In this document: positions 33,591-43,089 of the stretch, piece by piece
Layout of the letters: the number at the start of each line of letters is the position of its first letter
How positions within the stretch are numbered: position 1 is the stretch's first letter
Program-made: the position numbers and the translations under genes
DNA from: Actibacterium ureilyticum
Lineage (GTDB): Bacteria; Pseudomonadota; Alphaproteobacteria; Rhodobacterales; Rhodobacteraceae
NCBI RefSeq assembly: GCF_002285435.1
Contig: NZ_NSBT01000036.1
Span: forward strand, 1 to 64,000
Direction: 5' to 3'
DNA length: 64,000 nucleotides
Notes under the pieces: model-generated
Told to the model about the DNA's origin: nothing
What the model saw: only the letters and a program-made list of their open reading frames with translations
Databases searched by the model: none

Positions 33591-34466
33591 TCATTCTCCG
33601 CCGCCCAGCTGGTGGACATAGCTGGCAACGGCCCGGATCTCGGCCTCGGACAGGCGTTCGTTCCAGTTCGGCATCACGCCGAAACGGGCGTTTTCGACCG
33701 TGTATTTGATCGCATCCGCGCTGCCGCCATAAAGCCAGATCGCATCCGTCAGGTTCGGTGCGCCCTGCGCACGGTCGCCGGTGCCGTCTTCCATGTGGCA
33801 CGAAATGCAGTTTTCCTCGAACACGACCGCACCTTCGGTGGCCAGCGCCGCGTCGTGGTCTTGCCCCGACAGGCTTTGGACAAAGGCCACGACCTGGTCG
33901 ATCTGTTCCGGCTCCAGCAGCTCGTCGCGGCCAAAGGCGGGCATTTCCGAATAGCGCGCATCGTCGCTTTCGTTCCGGATGCCGTTGGTGACGGTATAGT
34001 GGATCTCGTCGATCGTGCCGCCCCACAGCCAGTCATCGTCCAGCAGGTTGGGATAGCCCGAGGCCTGAACCCCGGCCGCACCCGACCCGTGACATTGCGC
34101 ACACCAGGTCTTGAACACGGCCGCGCCACCCTGAACCGCATAGTTATGCAGATCGGGATCCTCGGTGATCGCGGCCAGTTCGACCGCCTCCAGCTCCTGC
34201 ACCAGGCCGGCATTGGCCTCGTCGAACCGCGCGATCTCTTTCTCGACCTCGGCCCGGGTGGAATAGCCCAGGATGCCCGGCGTCGCCTGTTTCACCAGCG
34301 GCCAGGCGGGATACAGGACCGAATAGCCCAGCGCCCAGACGATGCAGGCATAGAAGGTATAGAGCCACCAGCGCGGCAGGGGATTGTTGTATTCCTCGAT
34401 CCCGTCCCAGGAATGGCCCGTTGTTTCGACCTCGTCCGGGGCCTTGTTCTTGTTGTCCGTGCTCAT
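33591..34466 (-). CDS. ccoP: cbb3-type cytochrome c oxidase diheme subunit III
   Basis: Membrane-anchored dihaem cytochrome c of 291 aa. It passes electrons from soluble or anchored cytochrome c toward CcoO and CcoN. One transmembrane helix lies at about residues 33-55, and the periplasmic part has two haem sites, CAQCH (C122, C125, H126) and CISCH (C220, C223, H224). It overlaps ccoQ by 4 nt and is the last gene of ccoNOQP, followed by a clear terminator. Confidence 0.96.
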   Translation of the reverse strand: MSTDNKNKAPDEVETTGHSWDGIEEYNNPLPRWWLYTFYACIVWALGYSVLYPAWPLVKQATPGILGYSTRAEVEKEIARFDEANAGLVQELEAVELAAITEDPDLHNYAVQGGAAVFKTWCAQCHGSGAAGVQASGYPNLLDDDWLWGGTIDEIHYTVTNGIRNESDDARYSEMPAFGRDELLEPEQIDQVVAFVQSLSGQDHDAALATEGAVVFEENCISCHMEDGTGDRAQGAPNLTDAIWLYGGSADAIKYTVENARFGVMPNWNERLSEAEIRAVASYVHQLGGGE

Positions 34467-34648
34467 GGCCGCGCCTCCTTGTCCGTGGCGGGTTTGTCTT
34501 CATGCCGGAAGGGGATGTTCGCGCTGTCCCGGTGCCCCTTGGTGCTGCCCGGGCGGAACACCCAGACGATCACACCTACGAAGAACAGGGTCAGGAACAG
34601 CAGCGCCCAACTGTCGGCGAATGCGCGCGTCAGCGAATAGGTATCCAT
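34463..34648 (-). CDS. ccoQ: cbb3-type cytochrome oxidase subunit CcoQ
   Basis: Small protein of 61 aa with one transmembrane helix (about residues 14-32) and a charged cytoplasmic tail. CcoQ stabilises the interaction of CcoP with the CcoNO core. The ATG at 34648 follows GGAGGGA at good spacing; a GTG one codon earlier is less likely. It sits in the conserved position between ccoO and ccoP. Confidence 0.93.
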   Translation of the reverse strand: MDTYSLTRAFADSWALLFLTLFFVGVIVWVFRPGSTKGHRDSANIPFRHEDKPATDKEARP

Positions 34649-34658
34649 CACTCCCTCC

Positions 34659-35384
34659 TCAGCGGCTCGCCACCGGCTCGAAGGTCGAGAAGTCGACCAT
34701 CGTGCCCAGCACTTGCAGATAGGCGATCAGCGCGTCGGCCTCGGAAATGCCCGGCTGACCGTCGAAATTGCGCACCTGTGCCCCCGGATAACGCTCCAGC
34801 AGCCCGTCGGTATCGCCCCAGGGGTCGATCTGAACGGTGAAGTCGGCCTGCGCGTTTTCCAGCATCTCGTCGGTATAGGGCACGCCGACGAAACGATGCG
34901 TCTTCATGCTGTCTTCGATGTACTGGCCATCGATCATCCGACGCTCCAGGAACGCGTATTTCGGCATCACCGATTCCGGCACGACCGACTGCGGATCGCG
35001 CAGGTGGTCGATATGCCATTCATCCGAATAGCGGCCACCGACGCGGGCCAGGTCCGGCCCGGTACGCTTCGACCCCCATTGGAACGGATGGTCATACATC
35101 GATTCCGCCGCCAGGCTGTAATGGCCATAGCGTTCGACCTCGTCCCGCATGGGGCGGATCATCTGGCTGTGGCAGACATAGCAGCCCTCGCGGACATAGA
35201 CATCGCGCCCCGCCAGTTCGAGCGGCGAGTAGGGACGCACCCCCTCGACCTCTTCGATGGTGTTCTCAAGATAGAACAGCGGGGCGATTTCCACGATGCC
35301 GCCAACGGTCACGACCAGAAAGCTGAAGACCAGAAGCAGCGTCGCGTTCTTCTCGAGGATTTTGTGTTTATCGAGGATGGACAT
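34659..35384 (-). CDS. ccoO: cbb3-type cytochrome c oxidase monoheme subunit II
   Basis: Membrane-anchored cytochrome c of 241 aa. It has an N-terminal transmembrane helix (about 14-34), the family motif [10 protein letters not shown] and one haem-binding site CYVCH (C68, C71, H72). A conserved methionine in the [16 protein letters not shown] region is a likely axial ligand. It relays electrons between CcoP and the CcoN active site. It lies 11 nt after ccoN. Confidence 0.96.
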   Translation of the reverse strand: MSILDKHKILEKNATLLLVFSFLVVTVGGIVEIAPLFYLENTIEEVEGVRPYSPLELAGRDVYVREGCYVCHSQMIRPMRDEVERYGHYSLAAESMYDHPFQWGSKRTGPDLARVGGRYSDEWHIDHLRDPQSVVPESVMPKYAFLERRMIDGQYIEDSMKTHRFVGVPYTDEMLENAQADFTVQIDPWGDTDGLLERYPGAQVRNFDGQPGISEADALIAYLQVLGTMVDFSTFEPVASR

Positions 35385-35395
35385 CGTTGCCTCCG

Positions 35396-36997
35396 TTATT
35401 CAGCCGGAGCCGCAACCGGTGCCCGGGCTTCGGCCGGGGCAGAGGTGACGGTTTTCCAAAGGTTGTAGCACATGATCAGCGCGCCGGTGATATAGAGCAG
35501 GCCGCCTGTGCCACGCACCACATACATCGGGAACTTCGCGGCCACGGTGTCGGCGAACGAGTTCACCAAGAAGCCCTGCGCATCGACCTCGCGCCACATC
35601 AGGCCCTCCATGATGCCGGTGACCCACATGGCCGACGCGTAAAGAACGATGCCGATGGTGGCGAGCCAGAAGTGCCAGCTGACCATGCTCAGGCTATAGA
35701 GCCGCTCGCGATGCCACAGCTTGGGCACCAGGAAATAGAGCGCACCGAAGGTGATCATGCCGTTCCAGCCCAGCGCGCCGGAATGCACGTGACCGATCGT
35801 CCAGTCGGTATAGTGGCTGAGCGAGTTCACCGCCTTGATCGACATCATCGGACCTTCGAAGGTGGACATGCCATAGAAGCCCACGGACACGACCATCATC
35901 CGGATCACGGGGTCGGTACGCAGCTTGTCCCAGGCGCCCGACAGCGTCATCAGGCCGTTGATCATGCCACCCCAGCTGGGCATCCACAGCATGATCGAGA
36001 ACACCATGCCTAGGGTCGACGCCCAATCCGGCAGCGCGGTGTAATGCAAATGGTGCGGACCGGCCCAGATATACAGGAAGATCAGCGCCCAGAAGTGGAT
36101 GATCGACAGCTTGTAGCTGAAGACCGGGCGTTCGGCCTGTTTCGGCACGAAGTAATACATCATCCCCAGGAAGCCCGCGGTCAGGAAGAAGCCCACCGCG
36201 TTGTGGCCGTACCACCATTGCGTCATGGCGTCCTGCACACCGGCAAAGACCTGAACCGATTTGGAACCGAAGATGCTGACCGGGATCGACAGGTTGTTGA
36301 CCACATGCAGCATCGCGACGGTCACGATGAAGGACAGATAGAACCAGTTGGCCACATAGATATGCGGCTCTTTACGCTTGATGATCGTGCCCAGGAACAC
36401 CGCCAGATAGACGACCCACACGATGGTCAGCCACCAGTCGACATACCATTCGGGCTCGGCGTATTCCTTGGATTGCGTGGCCCCCAGCAGATAGCCGGTC
36501 GCCGCCAGCACGATCATCAGCTGGAAACCCCAGAACACGAACCAGGCGGCGTTGCCGCCCCAAAGCCGTGCCGCGGATGTCCGCTGAACCACGTAGAAGG
36601 ATGTGGCGATCAGGGCGTTGCCGCCAAAGGCGAAAATCACCGCCGAGGTGTGCAGCGGCCGCAGCCGCCCGAAATTGGCATACCCCTGCGCCCAGTCGAA
36701 ATTCAGTTCCGGAAAGGCCAGCTGGAACGCGATGAACGTCCCCGCGGCAAAGCCGACGACCCCCCAGAAACAGGTGGCGATCACACCGGCGCGCACAACG
36801 CCGTCCATGTATTCGCCCTCTTCGACCGGTTTCGCTTCCCCCGTGCTGCGCACCGTCCAGAAAAACATGCCCGCAGCTACGGCCATGATCGTCAGCGCGT
36901 TCACAAGATAGGCTGCGTCCCGGGCATAGTTCGCGGCGATTGCGGCCAATACCGCGATCACCCCGAACAACGCCATCTTAACGTAATCCCACATCAT
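35396..36997 (-). CDS. ccoN: cbb3-type cytochrome c oxidase catalytic subunit I
   Basis: Integral membrane protein of 533 aa with about twelve helices that reduces oxygen to water at a haem b3-CuB site and pumps protons. The helix carrying [17 protein letters not shown] and the [11 protein letters not shown] segment provide the haem and copper histidines of the haem-copper oxidase family. I chose the ATG at 36997 behind GAAGGGA; an in-frame GTG further upstream is unlikely. It heads ccoNOQP. An FNR box centred 94 bp upstream gives a predicted leader of about 53 nt. Confidence 0.96.
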   Translation of the reverse strand: MMWDYVKMALFGVIAVLAAIAANYARDAAYLVNALTIMAVAAGMFFWTVRSTGEAKPVEEGEYMDGVVRAGVIATCFWGVVGFAAGTFIAFQLAFPELNFDWAQGYANFGRLRPLHTSAVIFAFGGNALIATSFYVVQRTSAARLWGGNAAWFVFWGFQLMIVLAATGYLLGATQSKEYAEPEWYVDWWLTIVWVVYLAVFLGTIIKRKEPHIYVANWFYLSFIVTVAMLHVVNNLSIPVSIFGSKSVQVFAGVQDAMTQWWYGHNAVGFFLTAGFLGMMYYFVPKQAERPVFSYKLSIIHFWALIFLYIWAGPHHLHYTALPDWASTLGMVFSIMLWMPSWGGMINGLMTLSGAWDKLRTDPVIRMMVVSVGFYGMSTFEGPMMSIKAVNSLSHYTDWTIGHVHSGALGWNGMITFGALYFLVPKLWHRERLYSLSMVSWHFWLATIGIVLYASAMWVTGIMEGLMWREVDAQGFLVNSFADTVAAKFPMYVVRGTGGLLYITGALIMCYNLWKTVTSAPAEARAPVAAPAE

Positions 36998-37084
36998 GTG
37001 TCCCTTCGTCTTATCCGCCACGAATCGAGGTCCGGCGGTTCGTCTCCGACGTTGGGGGTATCGCTTGGGGCGCGGTCAGGCGCA

Positions 37085-37098
37085 TTGATCCATGTCAA
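37085..37098. promoter_or_regulatory. FNR box for ccoN
   Basis: TTGATCCATGTCAA fits the FNR consensus. If centred at -41.5 it places the ccoNOQP start near 37050 on the minus strand, 53 nt before the ccoN ATG. It is one of two FNR boxes in the ccoN-uspA gap. Confidence 0.88.
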
Positions 37099-37116
37099 AA
37101 CCAAACCCCGTCTGGG

Positions 37117-37130
37117 TTGATCCTGGTCAA
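37117..37130. promoter_or_regulatory. FNR box for uspA
   Basis: TTGATCCTGGTCAA fits the FNR consensus and lies 32 bp centre-to-centre from the ccoN box. With the box at -41.5 the uspA transcript would start near 37165, 30 nt before its ATG. Confidence 0.87.
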
Positions 37131-37194
37131 AGCGTCGCAGCCGCGATCGGCGTTAGGGTTCGGGCAAGCATCCGTTCCGCCAAGGAGTATTTCG

Positions 37195-38034
37195 ATGGCT
37201 TACAAGACGATTCTGACAACCCTGACCAGTCCCGACCTGTCCAAATCCGCTTTGGAACAGGCCATTGCCGTCGCCGCCCGGTGGCAGGCCCATCTGGAGG
37301 TGCTGTGCATCGGCGTCGACCAGACCCAGCCCAGCTTCTATTATGCGGGCGCCAACGCCATCATCCAGCAGGAAACCCTGACCCGCGCGCGCGAGGATTC
37401 CGAGGCGATCGAGGCCGCGGTACAGGCCCGGCTGCGCCCCGAAAGCATCGCCTGGAGCACCGAGCCCGGCGTCGCCCAGATCGTCGGCCTGTCGCAGATG
37501 GTGGCCCAGCACGCCCGGTTCGCGGATCTTGTGGTGTTGCCGCCGCCCTATGGCGAGGGCGCGGATCTGGCCGATGAGACCGTGGTCGAGGCCGCGATGT
37601 TCGGCGGCAAGGCCCCGATGATGATGATCCCGGCCGATTTCGCCGTCGACCAGATGGGCCGCAAGATCGTGATCGCCTGGAACCAGAGCGAGGAGTCCCT
37701 GACCGCGATCCGGCTGTCCCTGCCGCTGCTGCAACAGGCCGATCTGGTGAATATCTGCATCATCGACCCGCCGCAGCACGGCCCCGACCGGTCGGACCCG
37801 GGCGGCGCGCTGTCGCAGATGCTGGCACGGCACGGGGTGCGGGCCGAAATCTCGGTCCTGGCGAAGACCATGCCGCGTGTGTCAGATGTATTGATGCGGC
37901 ACATTCAGGACATCGATGCCGACATGATCGTGATGGGCGCCTATGGCCATTCGCGCTTCCGCGAAGCGATCCTGGGTGGCGCCACCCGCAGCATGCTGGA
38001 AAACTGTCCCTATCCGGTTCTGATGGCCCACTGA
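37195..38034 (+). CDS. Universal stress protein with two Usp domains
   Basis: Cytoplasmic protein of 279 aa made of two tandem Usp domains. The C-terminal one keeps the ATP-binding pattern MGAYGHSRFREAILGGATRSML near the end; the N-terminal one lacks it. The ATG at 37195 has AGGAG 8 nt upstream. It is divergent from ccoNOQP and has its own FNR box, so it is probably induced when oxygen falls. Linkage of a Usp gene with cco and fnr genes recurs in Rhodobacteraceae. It ends 15 nt from the convergent fnrL stop. Confidence 0.9.
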   Translation: MAYKTILTTLTSPDLSKSALEQAIAVAARWQAHLEVLCIGVDQTQPSFYYAGANAIIQQETLTRAREDSEAIEAAVQARLRPESIAWSTEPGVAQIVGLSQMVAQHARFADLVVLPPPYGEGADLADETVVEAAMFGGKAPMMMIPADFAVDQMGRKIVIAWNQSEESLTAIRLSLPLLQQADLVNICIIDPPQHGPDRSDPGGALSQMLARHGVRAEISVLAKTMPRVSDVLMRHIQDIDADMIVMGAYGHSRFREAILGGATRSMLENCPYPVLMAH

Positions 38035-38049
38035 ACCGGCCCTGGCCGA

Positions 38050-38796
38050 TTAGCCGAAGAACCCGCCATCGGCATCGTCGCCTGTTTCGTTCAGCAGGCG
38101 GTCGATGTCGGGCACGACCACGTGGCGCTTGCCTTCAAGCTGGATCACCCCGGACTTTCTGAGCGCCGAGATCTGGCGGCTGACGGTTTCCAGCGTCAGG
38201 CCCAGGTAATCGGCCATCGCCTCGCGCGTCAGCGGCAGGTCGAACACCACCTGCCCGGCGGCACCCTGCGGCTTCAGCGACGCATCGCGGCGGGCCATGA
38301 TCGCCAGCAGGCTGGCGATCTTCTCGCGCGCGGTCTTGCGGCCCAGAAGCAGCATCCATTCCCGTGCCGCATCCAGTTCGTCCAGCGTCATTTCCAACAG
38401 GCGCTGGCCGATATGCGGCGTGCGCAGCATCATTTCTTCGAACGCCTTCTTGCGGAAACAGCACATCGTGACCTGCGTGGTGGCGGTCACGTCATAAGGG
38501 GCGTGATCGCGCCCCGGGCGTCCGACGAAATCCGACGGCAGCAACAGCCCGACCATCTGGGTCCGGCCATCCTCCATCGTCTGGCTCAGGGTGGCGATCC
38601 CCTCGACCACCGAGGCGACGAAATCCATGTGATCGCCCGACCAGATGATGGTCTGCCCCACATCATAGGTGCGGTAATACTTGATCGCGTTCAGTGCATC
38701 CAGCTCATCGGACTCGCAGCGCGCACAAACAGCGCGATGCCGGATCGGACAGTTGTCGCAATCCATATGTGCCGTGGAATGTTCGTGAACCGCCAT
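38050..38796 (-). CDS. fnrL: FNR/CRP-family oxygen-sensing regulator FnrL
   Basis: Regulator of 248 aa. Four N-terminal cysteines (C13, C16, C24, C27) and the pair C112-C113 supply ligands for the oxygen-labile [4Fe-4S] cluster. A cyclic-nucleotide-binding-like fold and dimer helix follow. The recognition helix ETVSRQISALRKSG (E203, S206, R207) is the FNR type that reads TTGAT half-sites. The ATG at 38796 gives an N-terminus like that of R. sphaeroides FnrL. It is flanked by FNR boxes of ccoN, uspA, ccoG and hemN, which are its likely targets. The box 15 bp upstream of its own start suggests autoregulation. Confidence 0.95.
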   Translation of the reverse strand: MAVHEHSTAHMDCDNCPIRHRAVCARCESDELDALNAIKYYRTYDVGQTIIWSGDHMDFVASVVEGIATLSQTMEDGRTQMVGLLLPSDFVGRPGRDHAPYDVTATTQVTMCCFRKKAFEEMMLRTPHIGQRLLEMTLDELDAAREWMLLLGRKTAREKIASLLAIMARRDASLKPQGAAGQVVFDLPLTREAMADYLGLTLETVSRQISALRKSGVIQLEGKRHVVVPDIDRLLNETGDDADGGFFG

Positions 38797-38811
38797 CAGA
38801 GGTCGCCCAAT

Positions 38812-38825
38812 TTGATTTCGATCAA
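38812..38825. promoter_or_regulatory. FNR box between fnrL and hemN
   Basis: TTGATTTCGATCAA is a perfect FNR site, the best in the window. Its centre is 41.5 bp upstream of the A of the hemN start codon, and only 22 bp from the fnrL start codon, so it can activate hemN but is placed to repress fnrL. Confidence 0.92.
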
Positions 38826-38859
38826 GGTCAATCGTAACCGAGAACCTCAACCTAGGCGA

Positions 38860-40215
38860 ATGAAAACGGAATCGCAACTTCAGCGGCTCGGGCTTTTTGA
38901 CGCGCGTGTGCCGCGCTATACCAGCTATCCCACGGCGCCGCATTTCAACGGCGCCGTCGGCGCGGAACAGATGCGCAGCTGGATCGGGGCGATCCGGCCG
39001 GGCGACACGATCTCGCTTTATCTGCATGTGCCCTTCTGCCGCCGGTTGTGCTGGTTCTGCGCCTGCCGCACCCAGGGCACCCGCACCGACAAGCCGCTGC
39101 GCGCCTATGTCGACACGCTCAAGGCCGAACTTGCGCTTCTGGCGCGCGACCTGCCCGACGGGGTCCGCCTGTCGCGGCTGCATTGGGGTGGCGGCACGCC
39201 GACGCTGCTGCACCCCGAGATGATTTCAGAGCTTTGCGCGGCGGTATTCGACACCGTTCCGCTGGACAAGGATGCCGAATTCTCGGTCGAGATCGACCCG
39301 AACGAGGTCGACGCCCCGCGGGTCGAGGCGCTGGCGCAGGCGGGGATGAACCGCGCGTCGATCGGGGTGCAGGATTTCAACGAAGACATCCAGTCGACCA
39401 TCGGCCGGATCCAGTCCTATGAAACCACCCGCGACGCGGTGGAGCTGGTCCGCGCCCATGGCGTGGGCAGCGTCAATGCCGACATCCTGTTCGGCCTGCC
39501 CGGCCAGACCACGGCCCGCATCGCGGATTCGGTTCAAAAGCTGCTGTCGCTGTCGCCCGACCGCGTGGCGCTTTACGGCTATGCCCACGTGCCCTGGATG
39601 GCCAAGCGCCAGCAGATGATCCCGTCCGATGCCCTGCCCACACCGCAGGAGCGGCTGAAGCTTTTCGAAACCGCGCGGCGGCTGTTCCTGTGGGATCAGT
39701 ACAGCGAGATCGGGATCGACCATTTCGCACGCATCGGCGACGGGCTGGAGATTGCCCAGCGGACCGGGCGGCTGCGGCGCAATTTTCAGGGCTATACCGA
39801 CGACACCTCGCAGGTGCTGATCGGGCTTGGGGCATCGTCGATTTCGAAATTCCCCCAAGGATACGCCCAGAACGCGCCCAGCACGTCGGATTACACCCGC
39901 GCGGTCCAGGCCGGCGGATATGCCACCGCGCGCGGCCATGTGTTCAGCGCCGATGACACCCTGCGCGCCCGCCTGATCGAGGCGCTGATGTGCGATTTCC
40001 GCATCGACCGGGCCGAGATCCTGTCCCAGCACGATATCGCGCCCGACGCGCTGAACGCGCTGTTCCAATCGGTGGCCGAACCCTTTGGCGACATGGTGAA
40101 GGTGACCGATACCGGGTTCCGCATCACGCCCGAGGGGCGCCCGCTGACCCGCATCATCGCCCGTGGCTTCGATGCTTATGACCTGTCCAAGGCCGGGCAC
40201 AGCTCGGCGATCTAG
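38860..40215 (+). CDS. hemN: Oxygen-independent coproporphyrinogen III dehydrogenase
   Basis: Radical SAM enzyme of 451 aa that makes protoporphyrinogen IX without oxygen. The N-terminal VPRYTSYPTAPHF block is typical of HemN rather than of the haem chaperone HemW. The cluster motif is C60-x3-C64-x2-C67-x-C69, and the SAM-binding HWGGGTPT motif follows. Length is right for HemN. It stands directly behind a perfect FNR box, so it should be induced by FnrL at low oxygen, while hemF serves aerobic growth. The ribosome binding site is weak (AGG 3 nt from the ATG). Confidence 0.94.
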   Translation: MKTESQLQRLGLFDARVPRYTSYPTAPHFNGAVGAEQMRSWIGAIRPGDTISLYLHVPFCRRLCWFCACRTQGTRTDKPLRAYVDTLKAELALLARDLPDGVRLSRLHWGGGTPTLLHPEMISELCAAVFDTVPLDKDAEFSVEIDPNEVDAPRVEALAQAGMNRASIGVQDFNEDIQSTIGRIQSYETTRDAVELVRAHGVGSVNADILFGLPGQTTARIADSVQKLLSLSPDRVALYGYAHVPWMAKRQQMIPSDALPTPQERLKLFETARRLFLWDQYSEIGIDHFARIGDGLEIAQRTGRLRRNFQGYTDDTSQVLIGLGASSISKFPQGYAQNAPSTSDYTRAVQAGGYATARGHVFSADDTLRARLIEALMCDFRIDRAEILSQHDIAPDALNALFQSVAEPFGDMVKVTDTGFRITPEGRPLTRIIARGFDAYDLSKAGHSSAI

Positions 40216-40218
40216 GGG

Positions 40219-41427
40219 CTAGCGGCCTTCGGCGAAATCGACCATCTGCGGCAGACAGACGCGGCGCAGGTCATAGGTCTGGCAGATATGCGCGCGGGCG
40301 GCCTGGCGCAGGTTTTGATAGCGCGCCGGGTCCTCCAGCGCCGCGATCAGGGCGCGTGACCAGGCCTCGATATCGAAGAAATCGACCAGTTGCCCATTCA
40401 CCCCGTCGGTGATCACCTCTTCGACCGGCGGCGTGCGCGAGCCGATGACATGGGCGCCCAGGCTCATCGCCTCGAGCATCGACCAGGACAGCACGAAGGG
40501 ATAGGTCAGATAGGCATGGACGCGGCCCACCCGCACCAGATCGCACAGCTGGCCATAGGGCAGCTTGCCCACGAAATGCACCCGCCCCAGGTCCAGCCGC
40601 CCGTCCAGTTCGGCCAGCATCCGGTCCTTCCAGGTCTGCCCCTTCGCGGGCAGCCCGCCATAGCCCGCCTCGGTCCCGCCGACGATGACCACGCGCGCAT
40701 CGGGGCGCGCGTTCAGCACCTGCGGCAAGGCCCGCATGAAGATGTGAAAGCCGCGATAGGGTTCCAGGTTGCGATTGACGAAGGTGATGACCTCGTCCCC
40801 CGCACGTAACAGCGGCCCGCCACCCGGAACCTGAAACGCAGCACTCGGATCGGGCTGCAAAAGGTCGGTGTCGATCCCGTCGTGAATGACCCGCATCTTG
40901 GGGGCGTATTCGGCGGGCATCAGACCGGCCTGCCATGCGGTGGGCGCCACGGCGGCATCGCAGGTTCCCATCGCCTGCCGGATCAGCGGCTGCTGCATCA
41001 GCGTGCGCATCCGCGCGGACAGGTCATGGGGCCGGAATTCGGTGTCGAACCCCACATCCGCGCCGCTGGGCCGATAGAAATATTCGGCATAGGCCAGATG
41101 CCGGGCGTCGGGCCAGATCTCGGGCAGGAACAGGGTTTCGCCCCAGCCGAAATGGCCAAACACCACGTCGGGCGTGAAACCGTGCTGCGTCTGCAGGGTC
41201 TGGGCCGCGCGCGCGGCCGCCAGCCCGCGATCCACGTTGCGCACGATATGCCGGGCAGCGCCGCGCGGCTCGGGCGGCTCGAACGCGTATTGCATGGTGA
41301 CAAACGGGGTGCGTTGCCGGTTGTTCTTCCAGGTCAGCGCCCGAACCTCGTGGCCGCGACGGCGCAGCGCCTCGGCCAGGTGTACGAACTGGCCGGGGAA
41401 ATTCTGATGCACAAAAAGAAACCGCAA
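40219..41427 (-). CDS. Glycosyltransferase family 4 protein
   Basis: Cytoplasmic glycosyltransferase of 402 aa with the GT-B fold. The N-terminal domain begins FLFVHQNFPGQFVHLAEALRRRG and carries a FGHFGWGETLFLPEIWP segment seen in a GT4 subgroup. The C-terminal domain has the donor-binding features VNRNLEPYRGFHIFM and SWSMLEAMSLGAHVIGSRTPPVEEVI, in which the conserved glutamates lie. Donor and acceptor sugars cannot be told from sequence. It follows the yej operon at a distance of 45 nt, with a strong hairpin between, and its stop is 3 nt from the convergent hemN stop. Confidence 0.87.
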   Translation of the reverse strand: MRFLFVHQNFPGQFVHLAEALRRRGHEVRALTWKNNRQRTPFVTMQYAFEPPEPRGAARHIVRNVDRGLAAARAAQTLQTQHGFTPDVVFGHFGWGETLFLPEIWPDARHLAYAEYFYRPSGADVGFDTEFRPHDLSARMRTLMQQPLIRQAMGTCDAAVAPTAWQAGLMPAEYAPKMRVIHDGIDTDLLQPDPSAAFQVPGGGPLLRAGDEVITFVNRNLEPYRGFHIFMRALPQVLNARPDARVVIVGGTEAGYGGLPAKGQTWKDRMLAELDGRLDLGRVHFVGKLPYGQLCDLVRVGRVHAYLTYPFVLSWSMLEAMSLGAHVIGSRTPPVEEVITDGVNGQLVDFFDIEAWSRALIAALEDPARYQNLRQAARAHICQTYDLRRVCLPQMVDFAEGR

Positions 41428-41440
41428 TTCGCCCCTCCGT

Positions 41441-41465
41441 CCGCCTGTTAGAACGCAACAGGCGG
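41441..41465 (-). promoter_or_regulatory. Strong hairpin between yejF and the glycosyltransferase gene
   Basis: A perfect 9-bp stem CCGCCTGTT / AACAGGCGG with a 7-nt loop lies in the 45-nt gap, directly upstream of the GGAGGGG ribosome binding site of the glycosyltransferase gene. There is no T-tract, so a simple terminator is unlikely. It could stop 3' decay of the yej message or modulate read-through or translation. Confidence 0.5.
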
Positions 41466-41472
41466 GGGCAGG

Positions 41473-43089
41473 TCAATCCGCAACCACCGGATCGTCGGCG
41501 GCTTTCATTTCGAACGCGGCCTCCATCAGGATGCGGGTATAGGGCGTTTCGGGATCCGAGAAGATCCGCGCGGCGGGACCGGCCTCGACGATGTCTCCCT
41601 GTTTCATCACGATGACCTTGTGGCTCAGCGCGCGCACCACCTTCAGGTCGTGGCTGATGAACAGATAGGCCAGCCCGTATTTGCGTTGCAGGTTGCGCAG
41701 CAGATCGACGATCTGGACCTGCACCGTCATGTCCAGCGCCGATGTGGGCTCGTCCAGCACCACCAGTTTCGGGCGCAGGATCATCGCCCGCGCAATCGCG
41801 ATGCGCTGCCGCTGGCCGCCGGAAAACTCGTGCGGGTAGCGATCCATCATCTCGGGCTGCAAGCCGACCTCGGTCAGGATCTCGGCCACCATGTCGCGCT
41901 TGTTGCGGCCCGGTTCGACCCCGTGCACGCCCAGCCCTTCGGCGATGATCTGTTCCACCGTCATCCGGGGCGAGAGCGACCCATAGGGGTCCTGGAACAC
42001 GATCTGCATATCCCGCCGAAGCGGGCGCAGCGCGCGGGATTTCCAGCCCTGAATGTCGGTCCCGTCATACAGGATCGGCCCCTGGGACAAGATCAGCCGC
42101 ATGATCGCCAGCGCCAGCGTGGTCTTGCCCGAGCCGCTTTCGCCGACGATGCCCAGCGTTTCGCCCGGGCGCACGGCGATGGTGGCCGCGTTCACCGCCT
42201 TGACGTGGCCGACCGTCTTGCGCATCAGCCCGCGCTGGATCGGGAACCACACCCGCAGATCGCGGGTTTCGACCAGCGGCGCGCCGCCTTCGGGCACGAT
42301 GTCGGGGCCGCCCTTGGGCTCGGCCGCCAGCAGCTTCTGGGTATAGGGGTGCTGCGGGTTGGCAAAGATCTCGGCCGTGCGGCCGGTCTCGACAATCTCG
42401 CCATCCTTCATCACGCAGACCCGGTCGGCAATCTTGCGCACGATGCCCAGGTCATGAGTAATGAACAGCAGGCTCATGCCGGTTTCGCGCTTCAGATCCG
42501 CCAGCAGATCCAGGATCTGCGCCTGAATCGTCACGTCCAGCGCGGTGGTCGGCTCGTCCGCGATCAGCAGTTCGGGGTTGTTGGCCAGCGCCATGGCGAT
42601 CATCACCCGCTGCCGCTGTCCGCCCGACAGCTGATGCGGATAGGCGCCCAGCCGGCTTTCGGGGTCGTGAATGCCGACCTTGTCCAACAGCTCGATCACC
42701 CGCGCGCGGGCCGCCGCCCCGGTGACGCCCTGATGCAGGGTCAGGCTTTCGGCCAACTGCTTTTCCAGCGTGTGCAGCGGGTTCAGCGAGGTCATCGGCT
42801 CCTGAAAGATGAAGCTGATATCGTTGCCGCGAACCTTCATCAGGTCCTTTTCCGGCGCGCCGACCATCTGGCGGCCCTTGTATGTGATCGACCCCTTCAC
42901 GCCCGCGCTTTCGGGCAGCAGCGACACGGTCGACAGCGCCGTCACCGACTTGCCCGAGCCGCTTTCGCCCACCAGGGCGACGGTCTCGCCCTTTTCAACG
43001 GCAAAGGATACGGCCCTGACGGCCAGCTTGTCCTGACCGTCCTGCCGGAAACCGACCGACAGGTTCTGAACCTCCAGCAGCGTGCTCAT
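41473..43089 (-). CDS. yejF: Peptide ABC transporter ATP-binding protein YejF (double NBD)
   Basis: ATPase of 538 aa with two complete nucleotide-binding domains in one chain. Each has a Walker A GESGSGK(S/T), an LSGGQRQRV or FSGGQRQRI signature and a DEPT(T/S)ALD Walker B. It energises the YejBE permease for uptake of oligopeptides; in enterobacteria the system imports microcin C-type peptides. The start at 43089 overlaps the yejE stop by 4 nt. The 45-nt gap that follows holds a hairpin before the glycosyltransferase gene. Confidence 0.94.
   Translation of the reverse strand: MSTLLEVQNLSVGFRQDGQDKLAVRAVSFAVEKGETVALVGESGSGKSVTALSTVSLLPESAGVKGSITYKGRQMVGAPEKDLMKVRGNDISFIFQEPMTSLNPLHTLEKQLAESLTLHQGVTGAAARARVIELLDKVGIHDPESRLGAYPHQLSGGQRQRVMIAMALANNPELLIADEPTTALDVTIQAQILDLLADLKRETGMSLLFITHDLGIVRKIADRVCVMKDGEIVETGRTAEIFANPQHPYTQKLLAAEPKGGPDIVPEGGAPLVETRDLRVWFPIQRGLMRKTVGHVKAVNAATIAVRPGETLGIVGESGSGKTTLALAIMRLILSQGPILYDGTDIQGWKSRALRPLRRDMQIVFQDPYGSLSPRMTVEQIIAEGLGVHGVEPGRNKRDMVAEILTEVGLQPEMMDRYPHEFSGGQRQRIAIARAMILRPKLVVLDEPTSALDMTVQVQIVDLLRNLQRKYGLAYLFISHDLKVVRALSHKVIVMKQGDIVEAGPAARIFSDPETPYTRILMEAAFEMKAADDPVVAD

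Noticed and set aside
38860-40215. HemN-like gene as the haem chaperone HemW
   Set aside because: The RYTSYPTAPHF N-terminus, the C-x3-C-x2-C-x-C motif, the 451-aa length and the FNR box all favour true HemN.
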